Below are positions 1 through 6,079 of a DNA stretch of 7,817 bases, piece by piece (the stretch's first letter is position 1; each line of letters begins with the position of its first letter). Below the pieces are notes generated by a model that was not told the origin of the DNA, ran no database searches, and worked only from the letters and a program-made list of their open reading frames with translations. Where the stretch lies: assembly GCF_040654855.1 (NCBI RefSeq), contig NZ_JBFAIU010000351.1:1-7817 (forward strand), written 5' to 3'. A program made the position numbers and the translations under genes. This stretch comes from Asanoa sp040654855. GTDB lineage: Bacteria; Actinomycetota; Actinomycetes; Mycobacteriales; Micromonosporaceae.

Positions 1-2
1 TC

Positions 3-329
3 TTCGACGGCTGCGCGGACACGGTCTTCGCGGGCACCCCGGTGCCCGAGACGCTCCGGGAGCCGGACCCGGACGCCGGCTGGCGCCCGGCGAAGCCTGA
101 CGGATCGCCCGGGCTCCCGGACGCGTGGCTGCTCCCGACGGGTCAGGTGCTGACCCGTGGCGGCTTCCACGTTCACCACGGGGAGATCAACACCGCGGGC
201 ATCTCACCACCGTGGCGCCCGGAGTCATGGATCTTGGAACAGCCCACGGCCCTGCACGAACGTGCCCGCACGATGATGGGCCGGCTGCTCGGCATCACCA
301 TCGACTTCCCGGTGGTCCCGAGGCCGTAG
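3..329 (+). CDS. Hypothetical protein, C-terminal part (5' end outside window)
   Basis: An open frame runs from the first bases of the window to a TAG stop at 327-329, giving about 108 residues of a protein whose start lies upstream. A GTG at 42 could be an internal start, but the frame stays open through the window edge, so a longer gene is more likely. The visible part is hydrophilic and rich in Pro, Trp and Gly, with a conserved-looking GGFHVHHGE stretch around the middle and a hydrophobic end (GRLLGITIDFPVV). There is no membrane segment and no signal sequence in the visible part. I do not recognise the family. The 77 bases after its stop hold no gene that I can see. Codon use is GC-rich like its neighbours, which supports it as coding. 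Confidence 0.5.
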   Translation, partial: FDGCADTVFAGTPVPETLREPDPDAGWRPAKPDGSPGLPDAWLLPTGQVLTRGGFHVHHGEINTAGISPPWRPESWILEQPTALHERARTMMGRLLGITIDFPVVPRP

Positions 330-406
330 CGGTTGTTTGGCACGACTCCGCCGCCGTTGGTTCCGCGTGGGGGGCCGGTTGTCGGTGCGGGCCTAGCTTG
401 CCGATC

Positions 407-630
407 ATGCGGGTGCGGCGGTTAGTGGCCGGGGCAGCGGCTGTCCTGGCGGTGGGTGTGGTGGGCGTCGCCCAGCCGGCGCAGGCCGGCGGGCAGAAGG
501 CCGGCTGACGATCGGCCCGGACGGCATCGGGGACTGGCCGTTGCCGCCCGGTCGGTACGTGGTGCGCCTGCTGCCTGACGACGGCCTCCGGTCGGTGGCC
601 GAGTCGGCGCCCTTCACGGTCAGGAAGTGA
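407..630 (+). pseudogene. Remnant of a small secreted protein: signal peptide plus out-of-frame C-terminal tail
   Basis: An ATG at 407 opens a 33-codon frame encoding an excellent Sec signal peptide: MRVRR, then a long Ala/Val/Leu/Gly core, then AQPAQA as a likely cleavage site. It stops at TGA 506-508, only a few residues after that site. In another frame, from about 505 to the TGA at 628-630, the sequence encodes some 41 residues ending in LPPGRYVVRLLPDDG and AESAPFTVRK. This resembles the last strands of an immunoglobulin-like beta-sandwich domain of secreted actinobacterial proteins. The second frame has no ATG, GTG or TTG start after its own upstream stop at 394. The two halves together are about 75 residues, too short for a complete domain. 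I infer a gene that lost its middle and its phase. The shift falls in a run with three GCCGGC copies (475-480, 485-490, 500-505). The tail overlaps the end of the convergent glycosidase gene. A sequencing error or a real 33-residue secreted peptide are alternatives. Confidence 0.5.
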
Positions 631-1993
631 CCCGGAACGTCGCGTCCTGGCGGTCGGTGGCGCTCGACGACCAGCTGAGCACGTCGATCCGCAGCAGGTA
701 GTTGGCGTGCCGTAGGTAGCGCGTCGGGAAGTTGTAGGACCGGAACGACGACCAGGTCGAGTCGGCCAGCCCGGCGCTGCGGTAGAACGTGGCGTCGGCC
801 CGGAACGTCGCCGTGTTGTCGTTGGCGTCCAGGCGCATCTCGTAGTTGAAGTGCCGCAGGTAGGAGCCCGGGTAGTTGACGGACTCGAACGAGACGCCGG
901 CGGGGTCGGCCAGGCCCGGCACCATGCGCCAGAGCTGGTCCTGGTACGGGTCGAACGGGTACGCGTCGAGCCGCCCGATCCGGTCGGCGTGCCGCACGTA
1001 CCGGTCGGGGAAGTTCGACGACTTGAGCCGCACCCAGTTGGGCGTCCCCCAGCGCGACACGAGGGCCGCGTACTCCGCCGCCGTGATCCCGACGATCGAG
1101 CCGTGCTTGGCGTTGAGCGGCGGCGTGTAGTCACGCTGGTTCGCCACCGACCACGAGCCGCCGCCGATGTTCGACGTCGTCCACGCGTAGAAGTCGTTGT
1201 TGACCGGGCCGAACGAGTCGCCCCAGAGGCGCCAGCCGCCGTCGTTGGCCTTCAGCAGCAGCGGCGCCTCGATCGCGGTGCCCTGCCGCAGGCCGCCCGT
1301 GTAGGTGGCGAAGCTGTTGGGTGCGCCCGATGACGATCGCGCGCCGTAGAGCAGGCCGTCGGCCAGGTTCTTGTAGTAGAGGTACGTGGTGCCGCCGTCC
1401 ACGACGATGTCGCCGTCGAGCACACCGAACCCGGGGTTGAAGAAGATCTGCGGCGCGGTCACGGTGCGGAAGTCCGACGTGTAGTTGACCATGAACAGGT
1501 CGCGCCCGCCGTTGACCGCCGAGTAGACGATGCCGTACTGCCCGCGCGACGCGTCCCAGAACGCCGTCGGCGCCCAGGTGTGCGTCGCGAGCGTGTGCAT
1601 CTGGATGCGCCGGTAGCCGCTGAAGGAGGTCAGGTTCGTCGAGTCCCACACGTGTAGGTACTGATTGTTGAGGCCGAAGTTCGTCCCGTTCAGGTCCGTC
1701 GCGAGCACGACGAACGTGCCGTCGGTGCGCCGCAGGACGAACGGGTCGCGCAGCCCCTGCGTCCCGGCGGTCGGCGTGACGACCGGGTTGTTCTGGTTGA
1801 GCGGGGTCCAGTTCCAGCCGTCCTGGCTGACGGCCAGGTGCAGGCCGTAGTTCGCGCTCACCTGCTGCGGCGACTCGGTGAAGTAGGCGAACAGGTAGGC
1901 GGTGTTCGCGGCGAGCGCGGCCCGCGGCAGCGCCACCACACCGGCCGCCACGGCGAGGGCGCCGACCGTGAAAGCTCGTCGGGTCAGGGACAT
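620..1993 (-). CDS. Secreted GH43 glycosidase (arabinofuranosidase/xylosidase-like) with C-terminal AbfB (CBM42) domain
   Basis: This 457-residue enzyme probably cleaves arabinose or xylose units from plant hemicellulose outside the cell. Residues 1-28 form a signal peptide with a twin-arginine motif (TRRAFT, residues 4-9), a hydrophobic core and an AALA cleavage site, so Tat export is likely. Residues 30-315 match the five-bladed propeller of GH43. Candidate catalytic residues are D83 in GLRDPFVLR, D193 or D195 in VLDGDIVVD, and E242 in TAIEAPLLL. The usual WAPE motif reads WAPT (140-143). Residues 320-457 hold three repeats of the type S-x-N-F/Y-P-x-x-Y-L/V-R-H followed by R-L/I-D, which is the three-lobed AbfB beta-trefoil that binds arabinofuranose side chains. 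The ATG at 1993 is chosen because it begins the signal peptide and has GGTGA four bases upstream; the open frame upstream of it covers the promoter and operator. It has its own promoter region, 109 bases after the dipeptidase stop. Family is confident; substrate is inferred. Confidence 0.9.
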   Translation of the reverse strand: MSLTRRAFTVGALAVAAGVVALPRAALAANTAYLFAYFTESPQQVSANYGLHLAVSQDGWNWTPLNQNNPVVTPTAGTQGLRDPFVLRRTDGTFVVLATDLNGTNFGLNNQYLHVWDSTNLTSFSGYRRIQMHTLATHTWAPTAFWDASRGQYGIVYSAVNGGRDLFMVNYTSDFRTVTAPQIFFNPGFGVLDGDIVVDGGTTYLYYKNLADGLLYGARSSSGAPNSFATYTGGLRQGTAIEAPLLLKANDGGWRLWGDSFGPVNNDFYAWTTSNIGGGSWSVANQRDYTPPLNAKHGSIVGITAAEYAALVSRWGTPNWVRLKSSNFPDRYVRHADRIGRLDAYPFDPYQDQLWRMVPGLADPAGVSFESVNYPGSYLRHFNYEMRLDANDNTATFRADATFYRSAGLADSTWSSFRSYNFPTRYLRHANYLLRIDVLSWSSSATDRQDATFRVTS

Positions 1994-2022
1994 CAGGTCA
2001 CCATTCCTTCCGGAGAAGCTGA

Positions 2023-2038
2023 ATGTGAGCGCTAACAT
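2023..2038. promoter_or_regulatory. LacI-family operator upstream of the GH43 gene
   Basis: The 16 bases ATGTGAGCGCTAACAT form a palindrome with a central CG and only one mismatched base pair (ATGTGAGC against ATGTTAGC). This is the classic shape of operators for LacI-type sugar regulators in actinomycetes. It lies 29 bases upstream of the glycosidase ATG and just downstream of the proposed -10 element, where a bound repressor would block transcription start. The sequence is direct evidence. The identity of the regulator is inference; a LacI gene sits at 3995-5011. Confidence 0.75.
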
Positions 2039-2043
2039 CGACC

Positions 2044-2077
2044 AGCATAGATTGCCAGATCCTGCCGCACAGTTCAA
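2044..2077 (-). promoter_or_regulatory. Candidate promoter of the GH43 gene
   Basis: On the minus strand TTGAAC (2077-2072) could serve as a -35 element. Seventeen bases downstream is CAATCT (2054-2049), a weak -10; the overlapping TATGCT (2049-2044) is an alternative -10. Either choice places the start of transcription at or just before the operator at 2023-2038. The match to consensus is partial, as is usual in GC-rich actinomycetes. Confidence 0.4.
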
Positions 2078-2102
2078 GCCGTCGCCACGTCCCCTCAGGC
2101 GG

Positions 2103-2747
2103 TCAGGCGAGGTCGACAGGTCCGTAGCGGGTCCGCGGCGCGCCCATCGCCAGCGCCCAGTAGCGGTCACCGAACGACCAGTGCCACCACTCCGTCGGGT
2201 AGTTCACGAACCCGGCCGACCGCAGCGCCGCGCCCAGCACGTACCTGTTCCGCCGCGCCGGTGCCGGGATGTGCGCCGCCGCCGTGAAGCACGCGTTGCC
2301 GCTCGCCACCGGGCTGTCGTTGACCGCCGTGCCCATGTCGAGCTCGCGACCGTCAGGCCCGGCCAGCGTCAGGTCGATGGTCCCGCCCGTGCTGTGCGGC
2401 GCGACCGCCGGCGGCGACACGTACTTGCTGGCCTCCTCGAACACCCGCGGCTCGTCCCACGCGGGGAACCGCGAGCGCAACTCGGCGCGGTAGTCGTCGA
2501 AGTACGACTCCTGCAACCGCAGCGGCCGGTACGCCTCGACGACCAGCAGCCGCAACCCGCGCGGCAGCGCACGCTGCGCGGACAGCAGCCGCTCCAGCGC
2601 GCCCTCCCGCAGCTGGGCATAGGCGCCGCGCGCGTCCGCCAGCCGGGAGTCCACCGCCAGCGACTCCACCGTGCGCAGGTCGACCAGCGCCTCGCCGTTG
2701 TCGTCCAGCGGCACCGCCGCCACGCGCGGATCGGAGATCAGGATCAC
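2103..2747 (-). CDS. vanX: D-alanyl-D-alanine dipeptidase, VanX type (peptidase family M15D)
   Basis: The 214-residue product should hydrolyse the D-Ala-D-Ala dipeptide in the cytoplasm. In glycopeptide resistance this removes the normal cell-wall precursor so that D-Ala-D-Lac can replace it. All VanX landmarks are visible: R74 in EAYRP, the zinc ligands H118 and D125 in PHSTGGTIDLTL, and E186 (catalytic base) with H189 (zinc ligand) in EWWHW. Length is close to VanX (about 200 residues), and there is no signal peptide or membrane segment. The GTG at 2747 is preferred because it gives the family N-terminus, has GGAG seven bases upstream, and overlaps the acyltransferase stop in a GTGA, implying translational coupling. 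No vanH, vanA, vanR or vanS is nearby. Roles in resistance, in self-protection of a producer, or in recycling of wall dipeptides are all possible; the reaction is well supported, the physiological role is not. Confidence 0.88.
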   Translation of the reverse strand: MILISDPRVAAVPLDDNGEALVDLRTVESLAVDSRLADARGAYAQLREGALERLLSAQRALPRGLRLLVVEAYRPLRLQESYFDDYRAELRSRFPAWDEPRVFEEASKYVSPPAVAPHSTGGTIDLTLAGPDGRELDMGTAVNDSPVASGNACFTAAAHIPAPARRNRYVLGAALRSAGFVNYPTEWWHWSFGDRYWALAMGAPRTRYGPVDLA

Positions 2748-3862
2748 GGTGTCGCTCCAGTCGGTCGGGAGAAACGCGGAAGGGAGAACAGCCGGCGGGC
2801 TCCGACCGCCATCAGTCCACGGTGGATGCCCAGGCTCGAGGCGACCACCACGCCGGTCAGCAGGGGCGGGTAGAACACGGCCACGAACACCTGCCAGGCG
2901 CCGCCGAGCGCGGACAGCGGACCGACCAGCAGCCGGTGCAGCACGGCGAGCACCGGCATGTGGATCACGTAGATCGGCAACGTGATCCGGCCCAGCCGCA
3001 CCAGCCGGTCGTGCAGCGCCGGCCACCGGGCGAGCCGGGCCGAGGCCACGACGCCGAACACCACGGCCACCACCGACACCAGCAGCCACACCCCGAACCA
3101 CGACTGTGCGCCGAGCAGGGCCATCAGCACCAGGGCCGCGGCGAAGGCGGCGGCGAAGGGCGCCAGCCGACGCCGCCGAGCGGCGAGCCGCTCCACCTGC
3201 GGCCGGAAGTACAGCCCGCCGAGGAAGAACACCAGGTTCTGGTAGAAGCTCCCACGGTCACCGGGCGTCGGCACGAGCCCGGCGGCCGCCACCGCGGACA
3301 GCGCGGCCGCCGGCACGAGCACCGCCCACCGCGGCACCCGCCGCACCGCCTTGGCGACGACGAAGTAGATCGCCAGCGCGTACAGGTACCAGAGGTTCGA
3401 CGGCGTGATCGTGAGCTGCGTCAGGAACTCCGGCACGGACGACGCCCGCTCGGTGGGCAGGTCGGGCGCCACCGGGAGGATCGCCGTGTGGATGAGCAGC
3501 CACACCGCGTACAGGTAGAGGAACATGGCGACCCGGCTCTTCAGCACCACCCGCCACGGCCGAAGGACCGCGTTGGCGGCGAACAGGCCCGAGATCGTGA
3601 AGAACAGCGGCATCCGCAGCGGCAGGAACTGCTCACCGAGCGTGCCCCACACGCCCGGCAGCGGCAGCCCGATGTGCCAGGAGATCAGCAGGTAGTCCTT
3701 CACGATCACGTGCCAGGAGACGACCAGGAGGATGCAGGCGCCCTTCGCGGCGTCCGCCCACTCGAGCCGGGCGGGCGGCGCGGCGTCGGCCCAGGACGAC
3801 CGCCAGAGCGCGCTGCCCCCGGTGCGCGCGGCGAGGCGCGGGATCGGCAGGGTCGTGGTCAC
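2744..3862 (-). CDS. Membrane acyltransferase, acyltransferase-3 family (YcfT/OafA-like)
   Basis: This 372-residue integral membrane protein probably moves an acyl group, often acetyl, onto a sugar of a surface polymer or secreted metabolite. After about 30 polar residues comes LEWADAAKG and a first membrane helix ending in SWH, where H51 matches the conserved histidine of the family. The later segments MPLFFTISGLF, NLWYLYALAIYFV and TLPIYVIHMPVLAVLH are hallmarks of acyltransferase-3 proteins. About ten hydrophobic segments span the whole length, and the size fits the family (roughly 340-400). There is no extra periplasmic SGNH domain. The start is a GTG at 3862; its ribosome-binding site is poor, so a neighbouring start is possible. 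The stop overlaps the GTG of the VanX gene by four bases, so the two are made together. The target molecule cannot be read from the sequence. Confidence 0.85.
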   Translation of the reverse strand: MTTTLPIPRLAARTGGSALWRSSWADAAPPARLEWADAAKGACILLVVSWHVIVKDYLLISWHIGLPLPGVWGTLGEQFLPLRMPLFFTISGLFAANAVLRPWRVVLKSRVAMFLYLYAVWLLIHTAILPVAPDLPTERASSVPEFLTQLTITPSNLWYLYALAIYFVVAKAVRRVPRWAVLVPAAALSAVAAAGLVPTPGDRGSFYQNLVFFLGGLYFRPQVERLAARRRRLAPFAAAFAAALVLMALLGAQSWFGVWLLVSVVAVVFGVVASARLARWPALHDRLVRLGRITLPIYVIHMPVLAVLHRLLVGPLSALGGAWQVFVAVFYPPLLTGVVVASSLGIHRGLMAVGARRLFSLPRFSRPTGATP

Positions 3863-3906
3863 ACGAAGACGCTGGCAGGCGCATGTCCGCGGGCTATCCG
3901 CGCAAT

Positions 3907-3935
3907 GTCACGAGCCCGTAATGGGGCCCCGTGAC
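3907..3935. promoter_or_regulatory. 29-bp dyad in the divergent acyltransferase/lacI intergenic region
   Basis: The 132 bases between the divergent acyltransferase and LacI genes contain an inverted repeat. GTCACGAGCCC (3907-3917) faces GGCCCCGTGAC (3925-3935) across a 7-base centre, with 9 of 11 arm positions symmetric, including a perfect outer GTCACG/CGTGAC pair. GGGGCCCC (3923-3930) is also nested inside it. A site here could control both directions. It does not have the compact central-CG form of a usual LacI operator, so a different regulator, or a chance dyad in GC-rich DNA, is possible. I could not find convincing -35/-10 pairs in this stretch. Confidence 0.35.
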
Positions 3936-3994
3936 GACCGCCACAAGGCCCGGTCGGCCCATCGATCGCTGACTGTGGCACCCTGGTCACACTT

Positions 3995-5011
3995 ATGGCT
4001 GAGGTACCCGGCGGTGTGCGGATCAAGGACGTGGCGGCGGCCGCCGGCGTGTCCGTCGGCACTGTGTCCAATGTGCTCAACCGGCCGCACATGGTCGCGG
4101 TGCCGACCAGGCGGCGGGTGAACGCGGTGATCACCCGGCTCGGCTTCGTCCGCAGCGAGTCGGCCCGCCAGCTGCGCGCCGGGTCCAGCCGGACGGTCGC
4201 CATGCTGGTGCTCGACGTGGCCAACCCCTATCTGACCGACGTCGTACGCGGTGTCGAGGACGCGGTCGCCGAGGCCGGTCTCGTGGTCATGCTGGCCGGC
4301 AGCGGCGGGCTGCTCGGCCGGGAGCAGCGCTACCTGGAGATGTTCCAGCAGCAGCGGGTGCGCGGCCTGCTGTGGAACCCGACCAACCTCGCTCCGCCCG
4401 ACACCAGGCTCTTCGACCGCCTCGGCATCCCGATCGTGTTCCTCGACCGCCACCGCGAGCGCACGCACTCCAACGTCGCCGTCGACGACGTGGCGGGCGG
4501 CCGGATCGCGGCCGAGCACCTGTTGGCCCGCGGCCATCGCCGGATCGCGGTGGTCGGCGGCCCGGCCACGCTGGCCCAGGTCGAGGACCGCCGGGACGGC
4601 GCGTACGCCGCGGTCAGCCGGGTCCACGACGGTGCCACCAGCTTCCTCACGATCCCGACGCCCGACCTCACCCTCCGCTCCGGCCGCGGCGTCGCCGACC
4701 AGCTCCTCGAGATGCATCCGGCCAGCCGTCCGACGGGCGTGTTCGCGGTCAACGACCTGGTCGCCATCGGCCTGCTGCAGGGGCTGCTGGCGCACGGCGT
4801 ACGCGTGCCCGACGAGCTGGCCATCGTCGGCTACGACGACATGGAGTTCGCCGCCGCCGCGGCGGTGCCGCTGACCTCCGTGCGGGCACCGCGGGCGGAG
4901 CTGGGCCGGCACGCGGCCCGGCTGCTGCTCGAGGGCATCGACCACGGGAAGCCCACCCACCTCCGGTTCGAGCCGGAGCTCGTGCCCCGCGCGTCGACGG
5001 CGCCGGCGTGA
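3995..5011 (+). CDS. LacI-family transcriptional regulator
   Basis: This 338-residue DNA-binding regulator is full length for the family. Residues 9-30 form the helix-turn-helix (RIKDVAAAAGVSVGTVSNVLN). Residues 55-63 hold the hinge helix (ESARQLRAG) with the leucine that enters the minor groove of the operator. The periplasmic-binding-protein-like effector domain follows, with typical landmarks: NPY near residue 77, FLDRH, GGRIAAEHLLARGHRRIAVVGG, FAVNDLVAIGLLQGL and AIVGYDD. The ligand is not predictable, though sugars are most common. The ATG at 3995 lacks a Shine-Dalgarno sequence and may be leaderless; GTG 4016, just before IKDV, with GAGGT ten bases upstream, is a possible alternative start. 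The stop overlaps the GTG of the next gene by four bases, so it is co-expressed with the reductase. It is a candidate repressor for the operator at 2023-2038, for its own operon, or for both. Confidence 0.92.
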   Translation: MAEVPGGVRIKDVAAAAGVSVGTVSNVLNRPHMVAVPTRRRVNAVITRLGFVRSESARQLRAGSSRTVAMLVLDVANPYLTDVVRGVEDAVAEAGLVVMLAGSGGLLGREQRYLEMFQQQRVRGLLWNPTNLAPPDTRLFDRLGIPIVFLDRHRERTHSNVAVDDVAGGRIAAEHLLARGHRRIAVVGGPATLAQVEDRRDGAYAAVSRVHDGATSFLTIPTPDLTLRSGRGVADQLLEMHPASRPTGVFAVNDLVAIGLLQGLLAHGVRVPDELAIVGYDDMEFAAAAAVPLTSVRAPRAELGRHAARLLLEGIDHGKPTHLRFEPELVPRASTAPA

Positions 5012-6057
5012 GCGCGGACCTGCCCGCCGACCTCGACGGGCTGCGTGTGGTGCTGGGCTCGGGGAGCCTGCGGGACGTGCCCGCGGAGGCCGACCGCCTC
5101 GGCGCGCGGCGCGTCCTGCTGGTCGCGGGGGGATCGGCGGCGGCACACGGCGACACCGTGGCCGCGCTCCTCGGCGACCGGCTCGCCGGCCGGCTGACCG
5201 AGGTGGCCCAGCACGTGCCCGTCGACCTCGCGGAGCGGGCGGTGCGGCTGGCCGAGGGCGTCCGCGCCGACCTCGTGGTCACGATCGGCGGCGGTTCCGC
5301 GACCGGGCTCGGCAAGGCGGTCGCCCGGGAGACCGGGCTGCGCATCGTGGCCGTGCCGACGACGTTCTCGGGCAGCGAGGCGACGCCGATCTGGGGACTG
5401 ACCGCGGGCGGGCGCAAGACCACCGGGCGCGATCCGCGGGTACGCCCGACCACGGTCGTCTACGATCCGGACCTGTTCCGGACGCTCCCGGCGACACTCG
5501 CGGCGACCTCCGCCCTCAACGCGTTCGCCCACTGCGTGGAGGGCCTGTACGCGCCGGACGCCACGCCGCGGACCGACCGCTGGGCCACCGCCGGGGTCGC
5601 CCTGCTGACCGGCGGCCTCGCCCGGGCGGCGGACCGCCTGCCGGACCTGCTGGTCGGCGGGCTGCACGCGGGGCTGGTGCTGGGCGCGACCACGACGGGC
5701 ATCCACCACAAGCTCGCCCACGTGCTGGGCGGCACCTACCGCCTGCCGCACGCCGACACGCACGCGGTGCTGCTCCCGCACGTGGTCGCCGCCAACGCGC
5801 CGGCCGCACCGCAGGCGATGGCGGCGGCCGCCCGGGCGATGGGCCGGGCGGACCACGACGTGGCCGGCGCGATCTGGGACCTCGGGCGCGACAACGGTGC
5901 GCCGACCTCGCTGCACGCGCTCGGCTGGCCGGCCGCGGCGGTCGACGACGTCGTCGACGCGGTGCTGGCCGCGCCGCCGCCCAACCCTCACCCGGTCGAG
6001 CGACCCTGGCTCCGCGCGCTCCTGCTCGCCGCACATCGGGGGGACCGCCCGGCCTGA
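5008..6057 (+). CDS. Maleylacetate reductase-like protein (iron-containing alcohol dehydrogenase superfamily)
   Basis: The 349-residue enzyme probably reduces maleylacetate to 3-oxoadipate with NAD(P)H, the last special step when hydroxyquinol, resorcinols or chloroaromatics are funnelled to the TCA cycle. The N-terminal Rossmann half has GGGSATGLGKAVA (94-106) and PTTFSGSE (117-124) for dinucleotide binding. The helical half has ALNAFAHCVEGLYAPDATP (169-187) and GIHHKLAHVLGG (231-242), both characteristic of maleylacetate reductases. Spacing of N171, H175, H238 and H252 matches the four metal ligands of iron alcohol dehydrogenases, but the first Asp is Asn, as I recall for this subgroup. The GTG at 5008 is chosen because it overlaps the LacI stop in GTGA and gives the expected length; the frame open upstream to 4372 is antisense-free shadow of lacI. 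No hydroxyquinol dioxygenase or monooxygenase is in the window. Another small oxo-acid or aldehyde substrate remains possible. Confidence 0.87.
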   Translation: MSADLPADLDGLRVVLGSGSLRDVPAEADRLGARRVLLVAGGSAAAHGDTVAALLGDRLAGRLTEVAQHVPVDLAERAVRLAEGVRADLVVTIGGGSATGLGKAVARETGLRIVAVPTTFSGSEATPIWGLTAGGRKTTGRDPRVRPTTVVYDPDLFRTLPATLAATSALNAFAHCVEGLYAPDATPRTDRWATAGVALLTGGLARAADRLPDLLVGGLHAGLVLGATTTGIHHKLAHVLGGTYRLPHADTHAVLLPHVVAANAPAAPQAMAAAARAMGRADHDVAGAIWDLGRDNGAPTSLHALGWPAAAVDDVVDAVLAAPPPNPHPVERPWLRALLLAAHRGDRPA

Positions 6058-6079
6058 CCCTCGGCCGTAGGATGCCGGG

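Noticed and set aside
295..1134. 279-codon minus-strand frame over the 3' end of the GH43 gene
   Set aside because: Thr/Arg/Ser repeats typical of a frame-shifted GC-rich shadow; the GH43 frame carries three clear AbfB repeats.
2081..2110. Possible hairpin TCGCC/GGCGA after the dipeptidase gene
   Set aside because: Only five pairs with a 19-base loop and no T-tract; not a credible terminator.
1994..2170. N-terminal extension of the GH43 frame up to 2170
   Set aside because: It would cover the operator and promoter, run into the dipeptidase gene and place the signal peptide internally; the ATG at 1993 begins a proper Tat signal peptide with GGTGA upstream.
3887..3902. CCGCG direct repeat with 11-base period and a CGCGG/CCGCG dyad upstream of the acyltransferase
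   Set aside because: Too short and too GC-rich to separate from chance in this genome.
2822..3934. 370-codon plus-strand open frame opposite the acyltransferase
   Set aside because: Rich in His, Gln, Arg and Gly with no domain; the minus strand encodes a clear multi-pass membrane acyltransferase.
4372..5007. N-terminal extension of the reductase frame to 4372
   Set aside because: It lies wholly within the LacI gene in another frame and has shadow composition; GTG 5008 gives the normal family length.
3908..5146. 412-codon minus-strand open frame opposite the LacI gene
   Set aside because: It is the GC-rich antisense shadow: composition is Arg/Ala/Pro/Gly-rich with no family motif, while the opposite strand encodes an unmistakable LacI protein.
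4831..6036. 401-codon minus-strand open frame opposite the reductase gene
   Set aside because: Low-complexity Arg/Gly/Val composition and no motif; the plus strand encodes the clear dehydrogenase-family protein.
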